The notes beneath the pieces were generated by a model that did no database searches, was not told the DNA's origin, and saw only the letters and a list, made by a program, of their open reading frames with translations. From Geobacter sp. (GTDB lineage: Bacteria > Desulfobacterota > Desulfuromonadia > Geobacterales > Geobacteraceae): DNA of 63,347 nt. Position numbers and translations under genes: made by a program. Shown one piece after another: positions 1 through 8,574 of this stretch. How positions within the stretch are numbered: position 1 is the stretch's first letter; each line of letters opens with the position of its first letter. Location of the stretch: the NCBI GenBank assembly GCA_003314535.1, contig POSG01000018.1, positions 1-63,347 on the forward strand, written 5' to 3'.

Positions 1-281
1 GGAAAGGTCGCAGTCGTGGGAGTGATCGATGCCGTGAAATCAATCGCATTCAAGTAGGGCGGATCCATCATCCCGTATTCGCAGACCCAGTAATTTGTTT
101 CCGCGACATATGAGCAGGGAGTTGTGCTGGAGAAAAAGCTCCACGATGGGATCCCCTGAAAATTCCAGGTGATCGATTCCCCGCCCGCAGTTGTGACGAT
201 TGCAGAGGCTGGATGAGCAGTCACCAAAAGCAACTGAAACGATAAACCAACCAGCACTGTCCGGATACACCGGTCGCTCAT
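1..281 (-). CDS. Secreted protein of unknown function, 3' end outside window
   Basis: An open frame reads leftward off the window edge from an ATG at 281, with a GGGGG Shine-Dalgarno stretch about 7 bases upstream. The first ~27 residues are a clear Sec signal peptide: basic MSDRCIR, a hydrophobic core (VLVGLSFQLLLV), and a small-residue end (HPASA). The visible mature part (IVTTAGGESITWNFQGIPSW, then further Ser/Thr/Tyr-rich sequence with two Cys) matches no family I recognise. It lies 42 bp downstream of the YD-repeat protein on the same strand, so the two are probably cotranscribed. The secretion call is direct; no function is proposed. Confidence 0.6.
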   Translation of the reverse strand, partial: MSDRCIRTVLVGLSFQLLLVTAHPASAIVTTAGGESITWNFQGIPSWSFFSSTTPCSYVAETNYWVCEYGMMDPPYLNAIDFTASITPTTATF

Positions 282-323
282 TCTGATTCCCCCCTGGGCG
301 CAATGCAATTCAAGTCTTTACAC

Positions 324-1238
324 TTATTGAATCACAAGACGTTCGACCACCAATGCCCCGTCCGAAATGGTGAGTACGCCGTCGAAAAAGGTGTAGCCGG
401 TCTGCAATGTGAATGTCTCATCGTATCCACCGCGCAGAATCGCAACCGTGCCGTTCCGGCCGTAGATGGCCGTACTCCCGGGCAGCAGGAGTCCTCTTGC
501 CCTTATGGTCTGACCATTCGCCACTCCGTCAAGCGCTGACTGCAGGGTGCCGTAATCTGTCGAGCCTATCCTCAGGTTCTTCTGCAGAGTGAAGGTTACG
601 GCCGGGCTCCGGTTGCCGTTCATCGTGACACGGCAGAAAGTGTTGTCAGTACTTTCGCACGCCGACCAGCCGGTGAAGGAGGAACCGGCGCTTTCCGTTG
701 CCGCCAGCGTGACCTGGATGCCGGGGGATACGGATTTCGCACAGGTGCTGGTGCAGGCAAGCTGCAATTCCGGAGGAGAAACGGCACTGACCGCACCTGT
801 GCCGCTACCGGCATGCATCACGGTCAGAAGGTAAGATGAGGCAGGAGTGAACGAAGCGCTGCATGCAGCAGTCTGGCCGCCATGACTTCCCTGGCAGAGC
901 CAGTTCCAAGGACCTGAGCCGACCACCATGGTCGCCGCGCCAGCACTGCAGAGGCCTGTCGAAGGCGCGGCTCCATAGCTGCCGCCATTCGCGGCGCCGC
1001 ATAGCCCATTAACCTGGAGGGCCTTGTTTACTCCAGTGACACTTGCGACTCTGTTGCCGGCCGCATCGTATGAATAGGAAACGGTTGTGCCGTCGTCGTA
1101 TGTCACACCTGTCAATCGGTTTCGCTTGTCGTACGTGTAAGTAATGGAATATGCACTGCTCGATGACAGCAGGGAGGCAATCGCCAAGATTGCACACAAT
1201 GACATTTCCATCATTCGCCACGAATATTGGATTTTCAT
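324..1238 (-). CDS. Secreted protein with one YD (Rhs-type) repeat and a divergent Ig/InlB-like region
   Basis: A 304-residue protein with an N-terminal signal peptide (MMEMSLCAILAIASLLSSSS) followed at once by a YD/Rhs repeat (YTYDKRNRLTGVTYDDGTTV, SYSYDAAGNR). The remainder is a Ser/Ala/Gly-rich, Cys-containing extracellular region, with GWSACESTDNTFCRVTMNGN resembling divergent InlB-type B-repeats, and a C-terminal beta-helix-like tail (FFDGVLTISDGALVVERLVI). Full Rhs proteins carry tens of YD repeats, so this is a tiny relative or a remnant with one and a half repeats. Such exported proteins are common in Geobacter genomes (family knowledge). The start at 1238 has only a weak ribosome site; an internal Met pair a few codons later is possible. 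Confidence 0.6.
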   Translation of the reverse strand: MKIQYSWRMMEMSLCAILAIASLLSSSSAYSITYTYDKRNRLTGVTYDDGTTVSYSYDAAGNRVASVTGVNKALQVNGLCGAANGGSYGAAPSTGLCSAGAATMVVGSGPWNWLCQGSHGGQTAACSASFTPASSYLLTVMHAGSGTGAVSAVSPPELQLACTSTCAKSVSPGIQVTLAATESAGSSFTGWSACESTDNTFCRVTMNGNRSPAVTFTLQKNLRIGSTDYGTLQSALDGVANGQTIRARGLLLPGSTAIYGRNGTVAILRGGYDETFTLQTGYTFFDGVLTISDGALVVERLVIQ

Positions 1239-1454
1239 TGTTCCGCCATGTCAATGCTTTCGGAAACTGCATGTTATTGTCAGGTTTCTCGGAAAACACC
1301 AGTCATAGTAAAACTGGCGGCATGATAAGGTATCTCGTGACCGTGGTCAATCAGCTTTTAAGCATTTATGAAAGTTGCATTGCTTGCTGTCTTTCTTTTA
1401 TCGGCCTGCCCGGTTTTTTCCTGAAACGGATTCCAGCCGGAAAGTCTCTCCGGG

Positions 1455-1657
1455 TCCGGAAACTCCTGGTAATGGCTGACCAGGGCCGGAGCGGGGCTCT
1501 CGAGGAGATCGTGATACGGCTTCAGTGCAAGATCTCTAAAACCGGGAAAGCGCTTGAAACCAGTAAAAGCTCAGACCAGTGAGTCATGAGTTGACAGATT
1601 ATCACGAGCTACGAGGAAGTTCCGCTCCGGCCCCAGAGAGACTTTCCGGATGGAATC
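1455..1657 (+). repeat. Dispersed element type B, copy 1
   Basis: About 200 bp closely similar to 28184-28389. Shared blocks include GGAGATCGTGATACGG and CCAGTGAGTCATGAGT. A terminal stem pairs GCCGGAGCGG (1485-1494) with CCGCTCCGGC (1622-1631), and an inner arm CGTGATA can pair with TATCACG. Both copies end in the border motif TTTCC(G/T)GATG(G/A)AA that also ends the type A elements at 4925, 24411, 31514 and 38557. No credible coding frame runs through it. It fills most of the 640-bp gap between the YD protein and the radical SAM cassette; I see nothing else convincing in 1239-1454. Confidence 0.75.
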
Positions 1658-1675
1658 TAGATAGATTCCATCCGG
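1646..1675. repeat. Perfect 13-bp inverted repeat of the element border motif
   Basis: CCGGATGGAATCT (1646-1658) and AGATTCCATCCGG (1663-1675) are exact inverted copies around a 4-base AGAT loop. The arms are the terminal motif of the dispersed elements, present here twice head to head, as if a second element end abuts copy 1 of type B. Confidence 0.7.
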
Positions 1676-1756
1676 CGCAAATCCTTCCAGACAGGTAAAA
1701 ATGCTTCGACACGGCGTCGGAGTCTTTCACAAGTCGCAATAAATCTTATTTATTAA

Positions 1757-1786
1757 TTGACATTTCTGAAATACCTGTTGTAAATA
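1757..1786 (+). promoter_or_regulatory. Sigma-70-like promoter for the radical SAM cassette
   Basis: TTGACA at 1757-1762 and TAAATA at 1781-1786 are separated by 18 bp in an AT-rich stretch about 95 bp before the start codon at 1881. The -35 is perfect and the -10 matches 5 of 6. No competing promoter of this quality is visible in the gap. Confidence 0.6.
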
Positions 1787-1794
1787 TATTTACA
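1779..1794. promoter_or_regulatory. Perfect 16-bp palindrome overlapping the -10 (candidate operator)
   Basis: TGTAAATATATTTACA is its own reverse complement and overlays the -10 hexamer and expected start site. A dimeric regulator bound here would block the promoter. The half sites (TGTAAA/TTTACA) resemble a TyrR box but with a 4-base rather than 6-base centre, so I do not assign a regulator. Confidence 0.5.
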
Positions 1795-1880
1795 TAAAAA
1801 TGCGCATTTCTTCTGTAAGGGTCTAAGCATCCGGCCTGGATCCTTTCCTGCCACCCCAACTCTCTAAGGAGGACATTTCG

Positions 1881-2117
1881 ATGAGTATCGAGAAAGAGCC
1901 CAAGGAATTCAAAGTGCCGGCAGATCTCCTGAAACAGTTCCATTCGGAAGACCGTTTCGTGCCCCGGGAGTTCCACCCCAACGGCTACATCATATTTGAC
2001 CGCATGATGCTGGAGAAGGTGCTGCTCAGCGATGACCTGAAGGTCCGCAAAGAACTGGTGGAACAGCTCGAGCGGCTCGACAAGAACGGCGGCCAGCTCG
2101 TGATCATGTCCAAGTAA
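1881..2117 (+). CDS. 78-residue protein encoded just before a radical SAM enzyme
   Basis: The start has an excellent ribosome site (AAGGAGG, 8 bases before the ATG). The product is highly charged and lacks Cys. It has a helical acidic/basic middle (LLSDDLKVRKELVEQLERLD) and ends NGGQLVIMSK. It lacks a signal peptide and membrane segments, and I do not recognise the family. It stops 6 bp before the radical SAM gene, so the two are coupled. By analogy with other radical SAM loci it could be a substrate (RiPP precursor, with the C-terminal GG marking a leader boundary) or an accessory recognition protein. Both roles are inference. Confidence 0.6.
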   Translation: MSIEKEPKEFKVPADLLKQFHSEDRFVPREFHPNGYIIFDRMMLEKVLLSDDLKVRKELVEQLERLDKNGGQLVIMSK

Positions 2118-2123
2118 CCGGAG

Positions 2124-3182
2124 ATGGAAATCTCCCAGGGAGTGCCCGATCCACCGTTCCTGCGCAATGTCGGCATGCTGCTGACCTACCACTGCCAGGC
2201 TTCCTGCGCGCACTGCATCCTGCGCGCCGGGCCGGACCGACACGAGGAATTGAAGTTGGATGATGCCCGCCGCTGGATCCGCGACATCGCTTCGTACCGG
2301 GACCGTTACGTCTGCGTGCTGTCGCTGACCGGCGGCGAACCGTTCTCGAATCTTGACCTGTTGCGCTCCGTCATGGAACTCGCGGTGGACGCGGGGCTCT
2401 ACGTCTCAGTGGTCACCAACGGGTTCTGGGCGTCCACGAAGGAAGCTGCCAAGCAGTTGTTGCAGAGCCTGCCGAAGATCTGTTTCCTGTCGGTGAGCAC
2501 CGATGCCTACCACCAGGAGTACGTGCCCTTCGATCGCGTACAGAACGCTATTTGGGCTGCCCGGGAATGCGGCATTCCGTACTACGTGACCATAGTGACG
2601 GATAACCGCGAGGATCCTGACTACCGCCGGGTGCATTCCGAACTGCTGAAGAGCACCCCGGCAGATGAGATCCGCACCGGAGTGGTGTTCCCCGTGGGCA
2701 GGGCACTGGAGATGCGGGATCAACTGCGGTTCAACGTGAGCGAAGAGCCACCCAGGGAGGCCTGCCAAGCGGCCAGTTCGCCGTGCATCTTCCCGGATGG
2801 CCGCGTTCTCGGGTGCATCGGCCCGTTGCTGGACCTTGGGGACGACCAGCCGCTGTTCCTCGGGAACGCCAACGAAACGCCGCTGCACGAGATCTTCGAC
2901 CGTTCGGAAAGTAACGTGATCCTGCATGCTCTCCGGTTGTGGGGACCGTACCGACTTTTCACCATGTTACGCGAAAACGGGTTGGGACCCTGTCTGCCAA
3001 AGACCTTCGTCGAGGGAAGTACGTGCAACGCCTGCTATGTTTTGATGGCCATACCCCAGGTGCGCCAGACCTTGAAAAAGCTGGCGCAGAGCACCGATTT
3101 CCAGCGCCAGGTGGCCTATGCCCGCCTGCACTATCTGGAGGAAACCCGCATGCTGGATGTGGCCGGTGAAAAGGTAACGTAG
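2124..3182 (+). CDS. Radical SAM protein with SPASM-like C-terminal cysteines
   Basis: A 352-residue enzyme. The CxxxCxxC motif (CQASCAHC, residues ~30-37) binds the SAM [4Fe-4S] cluster, followed by the radical SAM TIM-barrel motif SLTGGEPF. The C-terminal half has further cysteines (CQAASSPC, GCIGP, CLP, CNAC) in a spacing typical of SPASM/twitch auxiliary clusters of peptide-modifying or anaerobic maturase enzymes. The ATG at 2124 directly abuts GGAG with almost no spacing, so translation is probably coupled to the 78-residue gene upstream, or a slightly later start is used. A strong terminator follows at 3254. The radical SAM call is firm; the substrate is unknown. Confidence 0.85.
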   Translation: MEISQGVPDPPFLRNVGMLLTYHCQASCAHCILRAGPDRHEELKLDDARRWIRDIASYRDRYVCVLSLTGGEPFSNLDLLRSVMELAVDAGLYVSVVTNGFWASTKEAAKQLLQSLPKICFLSVSTDAYHQEYVPFDRVQNAIWAARECGIPYYVTIVTDNREDPDYRRVHSELLKSTPADEIRTGVVFPVGRALEMRDQLRFNVSEEPPREACQAASSPCIFPDGRVLGCIGPLLDLGDDQPLFLGNANETPLHEIFDRSESNVILHALRLWGPYRLFTMLRENGLGPCLPKTFVEGSTCNACYVLMAIPQVRQTLKKLAQSTDFQRQVAYARLHYLEETRMLDVAGEKVT

Positions 3183-3253
3183 TGAAGCCGCCGCTCTTGC
3201 CTTTCCGTACTTCTGACCATTTCCCCAACTGACCGAATGTACCTTTCAATATC

Positions 3254-3291
3254 AAAAAGGGAAAGCCGGGTGACCCCGGCTTTCCCTTTTT
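3254..3291. terminator. Bidirectional intrinsic terminator
   Basis: A 17-bp arm, AAAAAGGGAAAGCCGGG, pairs perfectly with CCCGGCTTTCCCTTTTT across a 4-base loop. A-tracts on one side and T-tracts on the other let it serve both the radical SAM gene (plus) and leuA (minus), which converge here. Confidence 0.85.
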
Positions 3292-3318
3292 GTTTCGCAA
3301 AAATTGCCTTCAACAGCG

Positions 3319-4857
3319 TCAGAGGCTTTCCATGAGCCTATGCGTCTTCACCGACAGCCGGTTGAGCGCATTGATGTAGGCCTTGGCCGACGCCTCGATG
3401 ATATCGGTCGAGGAACCGCGCCCGATCACCGTCCGGCCGCCTTCCGAAAGCCTGACCGTAACCTCGCCCTGGGCATCGGTGCCGCCGGTAATGGCTTCGA
3501 CCATGTACTGCAGCAGCTTGGCCTTGTTCTTCGTAAGCTTCCTGATGGCCTTGAGCGTGGCGTCGACCGGCCCGTCGCCCAGTTCAGCGGTCCTGACCGC
3601 CTCTCCGTCGATCTCCATCTGGACGGTAGCCGTGGCAACCGCAAAGGAGCCGCAGGTGACGGTGATATGGCTGAGCTTGTATTTGTCGGGTATACGCATC
3701 ACTTCATCGGCGACGATGGCGTCCAGGTCTTCGTCGAAGATTTCCTTTTTCAGGTCCGCCAGCGCCTTGAAGCGCTGGAATGCCTTGTTGAGCATGTCTT
3801 CATCCAGTTCATGGCCCAGCTCTTCCAGCCTCATCTTGAAAGCATGGCGTCCCGAATGCTTGCCGAGCACCAGCACGTTCTCCTTGAGGCCGACCGATTC
3901 GGGAGTCATTATTTCATAGGTGGACTTCTCCATCATCACCCCATGCTGGTGGATGCCGGCTTCGTGCGCGAAAGCGTTGGCGCCGACAATGGCCTTGTTC
4001 GGCTGCACCATGATGCCGGTTACCGTGGAAAGGAGGCGGCTGGCCGGCGTGAGCTGCTCAGTGACGACATTGGAGCAGTAGGGAAGGATGTCGCTGCGGG
4101 TTTTGAGTATCATCACCAGCTCTTCCAGCGAACAGTTGCCGGCACGTTCGCCGATGCCGTTGATGGTGCATTCCACCTGTCCGGCGCCGGCCTGGATGGC
4201 TGCGATGGAATTTGCCACCGCAAGACCGAGATCGTTGTGGCAATGAACTGAAATTATGGCCTTATCTATATTTGCGACATTGTCTTTCAGATATTTGATG
4301 ATGTTGTAATACTCGAACGGAATGGTATAACCGACCGTATCCGGTATGTTGACAACACTGGCCCCGGCATCGATGACTGCAGCAACCACCTCGGCAAGGA
4401 ACGGCAGCCTGGTGCGTGTTGCATCCTCACAGGAAAACTCTACGTTAGCCGTATACGAACGGGCCCGTTTCACCGCTTTCACGGCCATTTCAAGCACCTT
4501 GGCCGGCTCCATCTGCAGCTTGTATTTCATGTGGATGTCGGACGTGGCGATGAAAGTGTGGATGCGGCCCTTTTCCCCGGCATGCTGGAGGGCTTCCCAT
4601 GCGCGGTCGATGTCCTTGAGATTGGCACGGCAGAGACCCGCGATCTCCGGTCCCTTGATGTTTTGGGCCACCTTCTTGACCGCTTCGAAATCGCCTTCCG
4701 AAGCGATCGGGAAGCCTGCCTCGATAACATCGATGTTCAGCTTCTGCAGCTGCTTGGCAATTCTCAGTTTTTCCTCGATGTTCATGCTTGCCCCGGGCGA
4801 CTGCTCGCCGTCCCTGAGAGTCGTGTCAAAAATCCTGATTGCCTTTGCCTGTGACAT
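3319..4857 (-). CDS. leuA: 2-isopropylmalate synthase
   Basis: A 512-residue enzyme condensing 2-oxoisovalerate and acetyl-CoA, the first committed step of leucine synthesis. The N-terminal catalytic motif [13 protein letters not shown], the metal-binding [13 protein letters not shown] and the glycine-rich [14 protein letters not shown] are all present. The region after residue ~390 is the LeuA allosteric (leucine-binding) domain, which separates it from homocitrate synthase; length and motifs fit type 1 LeuA. I chose the ATG at 4857 because GGAGG stands 7 bases upstream and the family begins here; the frame extends further upstream only through the leader region. It has its own T-box leader and promoter (5072-5351), with a repeat element between leader and gene. 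Confidence 0.95.
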   Translation of the reverse strand: MSQAKAIRIFDTTLRDGEQSPGASMNIEEKLRIAKQLQKLNIDVIEAGFPIASEGDFEAVKKVAQNIKGPEIAGLCRANLKDIDRAWEALQHAGEKGRIHTFIATSDIHMKYKLQMEPAKVLEMAVKAVKRARSYTANVEFSCEDATRTRLPFLAEVVAAVIDAGASVVNIPDTVGYTIPFEYYNIIKYLKDNVANIDKAIISVHCHNDLGLAVANSIAAIQAGAGQVECTINGIGERAGNCSLEELVMILKTRSDILPYCSNVVTEQLTPASRLLSTVTGIMVQPNKAIVGANAFAHEAGIHQHGVMMEKSTYEIMTPESVGLKENVLVLGKHSGRHAFKMRLEELGHELDEDMLNKAFQRFKALADLKKEIFDEDLDAIVADEVMRIPDKYKLSHITVTCGSFAVATATVQMEIDGEAVRTAELGDGPVDATLKAIRKLTKNKAKLLQYMVEAITGGTDAQGEVTVRLSEGGRTVIGRGSSTDIIEASAKAYINALNRLSVKTHRLMESL

Positions 4858-4924
4858 GGGAAACCTCCGTAGGATTGATACCTTAACTAGTGATAATTCA
4901 GTAAATCTGGATTGACGCTGATTA

Positions 4925-5068
4925 AGTTTCCAGATCGGAAACGAGGATTTTTTCGTTCTGGCACGGAAACCAAGAGGTTGCGCGGAGGCATACTGCAGTA
5001 TGTCGCACAAGCAACCGCGCAGGTTGACACAGCCAGAGCGGAAAAAGACCGTTGCCGGATGGAAACTA
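4925..5068 (+). repeat. Dispersed element type A, copy 1
   Basis: About 145 bp between GTTTCCAGATCGGAAAC (left) and CCGGATGGAAACT (right). The interior GCGGAGGCATACTGCAGTAT and the Pst-type palindrome CATACTGCAGTATG recur in the element at 24411-24556, and nearly so at 38557-38737. It lies inside the leuA transcript, between the T-box terminator and the leuA ribosome site, so it is part of the leuA 5' UTR whenever the terminator is read through. Confidence 0.75.
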
Positions 5069-5071
5069 AAT

Positions 5072-5316
5072 AAAAAAGCCTCCGCCCCACTAAGGGGCGA
5101 AGGCAATCTTCGCGTTACCACCCTTTTCATCCGCCGCAGCGGACCTCGTTTATCCCTTTACGCGGGAAACGGCTCCGGTTGGATGCCTGCGCATTTTCGC
5201 CGAAGCGGCTCCAAGGCGAGTTCGCCGCACCTTCCCACCGGTTCGCACCAGCCACCGGCTCTCTGGAGAAAAGGCTCTCGGTTACTACTCCTCTTCACTG
5301 CCTTTCAAAGTTGTTT
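5072..5316 (-). promoter_or_regulatory. T-box leader (leucine-type) controlling leuA
   Basis: Read on the minus strand, the leader carries the T-box signature AAGGGTGGTAACGCG (5125-5111), which can pair with uncharged tRNA NCCA ends. It is followed by a GC-rich terminator hairpin (GCCTTCGCCCC...GGGGCGGAGGC) and a T-run at 5106-5072. Upstream, stem I has AGAGAGCCGGTGGCTGGTG-type distal sequence and a bulge reading GAACUCGCC, where CUC at 5220-5218 is a leucine codon and the likely specifier. Uncharged tRNA-Leu would stabilise the antiterminator and switch leuA on. The T-box call is from visible motifs; the specifier assignment is inference. Confidence 0.85.
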
Positions 5317-5322
5317 CTACAG

Positions 5323-5351
5323 ATACTAATAAAACCGGAAACCTCTGTCAA
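5323..5351 (-). promoter_or_regulatory. leuA promoter overlapping the pssA stop codon
   Basis: On the minus strand TTGACA (5351-5346) and TAGTAT (5328-5323) are exactly 17 bp apart. The -35 includes the pssA TGA stop. Transcription would begin near 5316, at the 5' edge of the T-box leader, so leuA can be transcribed independently of the ilv-psd-pssA genes. Confidence 0.65.
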
Positions 5352-6136
5352 GCCTCTTTGTCGGTCTTTTCCTTCTGGGCCTTGTGCAGGGCCTTTTCGA
5401 GCCGCCTCCTGCGCGGATAGGTCATGATATAACCTGCGGGTCCGGAAAAGATGTAGCAGATGAAAATAATGAACAGCATGAGCACCGGACGGGCGGCGAT
5501 AACAATCAGCAGCAGCACTGCCAGCACGAGGAAAGCAAATGGCTGGCGCTTGATAAGCCCCGGGTCCTTGAAGGAATAATAGCGGAAATTAGAAACCATG
5601 AGGAAGGCCAGGAGATATATCAGCAGCAGGATGGCCAGTTTCTTGTAGGAACCGGGCCAGCCGTAATGGTGGAAGAGCAGGACCGTGGCGGACACCATGC
5701 TGGCCGCTGCCGGGATGGGAAGCCCCACGAACCTCTTGCTCTCCACCGTGTTCACCTGGACATTGAAGCGGGCCAGGCGCAGCGCGCCGCAGGCGACAAA
5801 AAGGAACGCCGCGAGCCATCCCAGCCTGCCGAAGGGCTTGAGCGCCCAGCAGTACATGAGAAGACCCGGCGCAACGCCGAAAGCCACGAGGTCGGCAAGC
5901 GAGTCGTATTCCACTCCGAATTTGCTGGTGGTCCCCGTGAGCCGGGCGACTTTTCCGTCCAGGCCGTCGAAGATGGACGAGACCAGAATCCAGAGAGCAG
6001 CCACGTCGAAATTGCCGTTCGTAGTGGCTACTATGCCGTAGAAGCCGGCAAAGAGGCTGCCGGTGGTAAAAAGGTTGGGCAGTATGTAAATGCCTTTCCT
6101 CATGCCGTCGTTTGTTTCGATTTTGTTGCCGTTCAT
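5348..6136 (-). CDS. pssA: CDP-diacylglycerol-serine O-phosphatidyltransferase
   Basis: A 262-residue integral membrane enzyme making phosphatidylserine from CDP-diacylglycerol and serine. The CDP-alcohol phosphotransferase motif is intact: DGLDGKVARLTGTTSKFGVE followed by YDSLAD gives DG-x2-AR-x8-G-x3-D-x3-D. Several hydrophobic helices follow, and the tail is strongly basic and charged (RRRRLEKALHKAQKEKTDKE). The start ATG overlaps the psd stop codon by 4 bp (ATGA), so psd and pssA are translationally coupled and form a phosphatidylethanolamine module. The 3' end doubles as the leuA promoter. Confidence 0.93.
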   Translation of the reverse strand: MNGNKIETNDGMRKGIYILPNLFTTGSLFAGFYGIVATTNGNFDVAALWILVSSIFDGLDGKVARLTGTTSKFGVEYDSLADLVAFGVAPGLLMYCWALKPFGRLGWLAAFLFVACGALRLARFNVQVNTVESKRFVGLPIPAAASMVSATVLLFHHYGWPGSYKKLAILLLIYLLAFLMVSNFRYYSFKDPGLIKRQPFAFLVLAVLLLIVIAARPVLMLFIIFICYIFSGPAGYIMTYPRRRRLEKALHKAQKEKTDKEA

Positions 6137-6783
6137 GGAAGGTATCCCAGAATCGTTTCGCCGGCGACAGTCCGCTGACCCCGGGCAACACGCGGCTCAA
6201 CTTCCTTGGGCAGATAGATGTCGACCCTCGAACCGAAGCGTATGAGACCGTACCGCTGGCCGCGGCTCAGTATGTCGCCCTTGACGGGATAGGTTACTAT
6301 CCGCCGGGCTATCAACCCCGCTATCTGGGTGAATACTATTTTCCGGCCCTTGGGCGCCTCAAGGATAATGCCGCTCTGCTCGTTTTCAAAGGTGGCTTTT
6401 TCGTCTCTCGCATCCAGGAATTTGCCCCTGACGTAGAAAGTGTCCAGGACCCGCCCCGAACAGGGTACGCGGTTGATGTGAACATTGAAAACCGACATAA
6501 AGATGCTGATCTTGAGCATTTCGGTTCCCAGATGGGGTTCAACGGCATCCCCCAGGTAGGTTACAACTCCGTCGGCGGGGGCGACCACCGCATTTTCCCC
6601 TTCTGGCGGCACCCGGCGGGGATTTCTGAAAAAGCTGATTATGAAAAGCGTGACAGCTGCAAGGACCAGCGCGGGAAACGGCGTGATCTGTCTCTGAAAG
6701 AGCGCGGCAAGAAGCGCCAAGGCCCCGGCCAGGGCTACGAAGGGCAGTCCCTCAACGGCTATCGGTGTCTGTTGATTGCGCAT
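6133..6783 (-). CDS. psd: Phosphatidylserine decarboxylase (short, archaeal-type)
   Basis: A 216-residue pyruvoyl enzyme converting phosphatidylserine to phosphatidylethanolamine at the inner membrane. It has two N-terminal membrane segments (residues ~12-50), then PADGVV, NVHINRVP and, near the C-terminus, RFGSRVDIY, whose Gly-Ser bond is the self-cleavage site producing the pyruvoyl group. The length is typical of the PSD-A subclass (200-220 residues) rather than the ~300-residue E. coli type. GGAGG lies 8 bases before the ATG. It overlaps pssA by 4 bp and follows ilvC after a 109-bp gap containing a long hairpin. Confidence 0.93.
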   Translation of the reverse strand: MRNQQTPIAVEGLPFVALAGALALLAALFQRQITPFPALVLAAVTLFIISFFRNPRRVPPEGENAVVAPADGVVTYLGDAVEPHLGTEMLKISIFMSVFNVHINRVPCSGRVLDTFYVRGKFLDARDEKATFENEQSGIILEAPKGRKIVFTQIAGLIARRIVTYPVKGDILSRGQRYGLIRFGSRVDIYLPKEVEPRVARGQRTVAGETILGYLP

Positions 6784-6817
6784 CCCGCGCTACCTCCACG
6801 AATACGGGCTTGTTCGA

Positions 6818-6872
6818 GAAAGGCCGGGCAACGGGGGGACGAACCATTCGTTCCCCCTGACCCGGCCTTTCC
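6818..6872. terminator. Long hairpin between ilvC and psd
   Basis: GAAAGGCCGGG (6818-6828) pairs with CCCGGCCTTTC (6861-6871), with GGGGG/CCCCC extending the inner stem. No clear T-run follows on the minus strand, so it may attenuate or protect a processed mRNA end rather than stop transcription. Confidence 0.45.
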
Positions 6873-6892
6873 CTCTTGGATCCGAATCAAAC

Positions 6893-7918
<1,026 letters not shown>

Positions 7919-8019
7919 CTAAATTATAGTCCAACTTGTGTTACCGCAGCTGGTCAACATTTCGGTTTCCTGGTTTCTCTGCTGAATTCTGACTCCTGGA
8001 TACTGTATTCCGTCTTTCA

Positions 8020-8511
8020 TCACCCTTTCCATCCCTTTGCGCCCCTGCCTATGGCAACGGGGCCGGTCCTGACCAGTTCCTTGAGCCCGAGAGGACGCAG
8101 AAGGTCCAGGATGGCGTCGATCTTTGAAGGCGCACCCGTGACCTCGACAGTGAAGCTCTTCGGCGTGGTGTCGATGACCTTGGCCCTGAATATGTCGACT
8201 ATGCGAAGCACTTCCGCACGGGCTGCGTCCTCCGCCGTAACCTTGATGAGGGCCATTTCCCTCTCGATCGCAGTCTCATCGGTAAAATCAATGACCTTGA
8301 TTATATCGATAAGCTTGTTCAGATGTTTCGTAATCTGCTCAAGGATCTGCTCATCACCCCGGGTGACGATGGTCATTCTCGACATGGCCTCGTCATTCGT
8401 CGGAGCGACCGAAAGCGAGTCGATATTGAAACCCCTGCCGGAAAAAAGCCCGGCTACCCTTGAGAGAACCCCGAATTCATTTTCCACAAGGACTGCAATG
8501 GTGTGTCGCAT
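8020..8511 (-). CDS. ilvN: Acetolactate synthase, small regulatory subunit
   Basis: A 163-residue regulatory subunit that binds valine through its N-terminal ACT domain (HTIAVLVENEFGVLSRVAGL, GFNIDSLSVAP) and activates IlvB. The second half matches the small-subunit C-terminal domain (ELALIKV-type core, GKIDAILDLLRPLGLKELVRTG). Full length for the IlvH/IlvN family. The ATG at 8511 has GGAGG ~7 bases upstream, 63 bp after the ilvB stop, in the same operon. Confidence 0.95.
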   Translation of the reverse strand: MRHTIAVLVENEFGVLSRVAGLFSGRGFNIDSLSVAPTNDEAMSRMTIVTRGDEQILEQITKHLNKLIDIIKVIDFTDETAIEREMALIKVTAEDAARAEVLRIVDIFRAKVIDTTPKSFTVEVTGAPSKIDAILDLLRPLGLKELVRTGPVAIGRGAKGWKG

Positions 8512-8574
8512 GGAAAAACCTCCTCTTGATGCCGTTTGGCATGCTCCGGCCCCGCAGCCGGAGGCTCGACCCTG

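Noticed and set aside
1151-1582. 143-residue plus-strand frame antisense to the YD-protein start and into the repeat region
   Set aside because: It runs through the 5' end of a gene on the other strand and into repeat element B; no domain or ribosome site supports it.
3304-4251. 315-residue plus-strand frame opposite leuA
   Set aside because: It lies wholly antisense to a complete leuA with all family motifs; its translation is low in recognisable domains and has the His/Asp/Val-rich composition typical of shadow frames in GC-rich genes.
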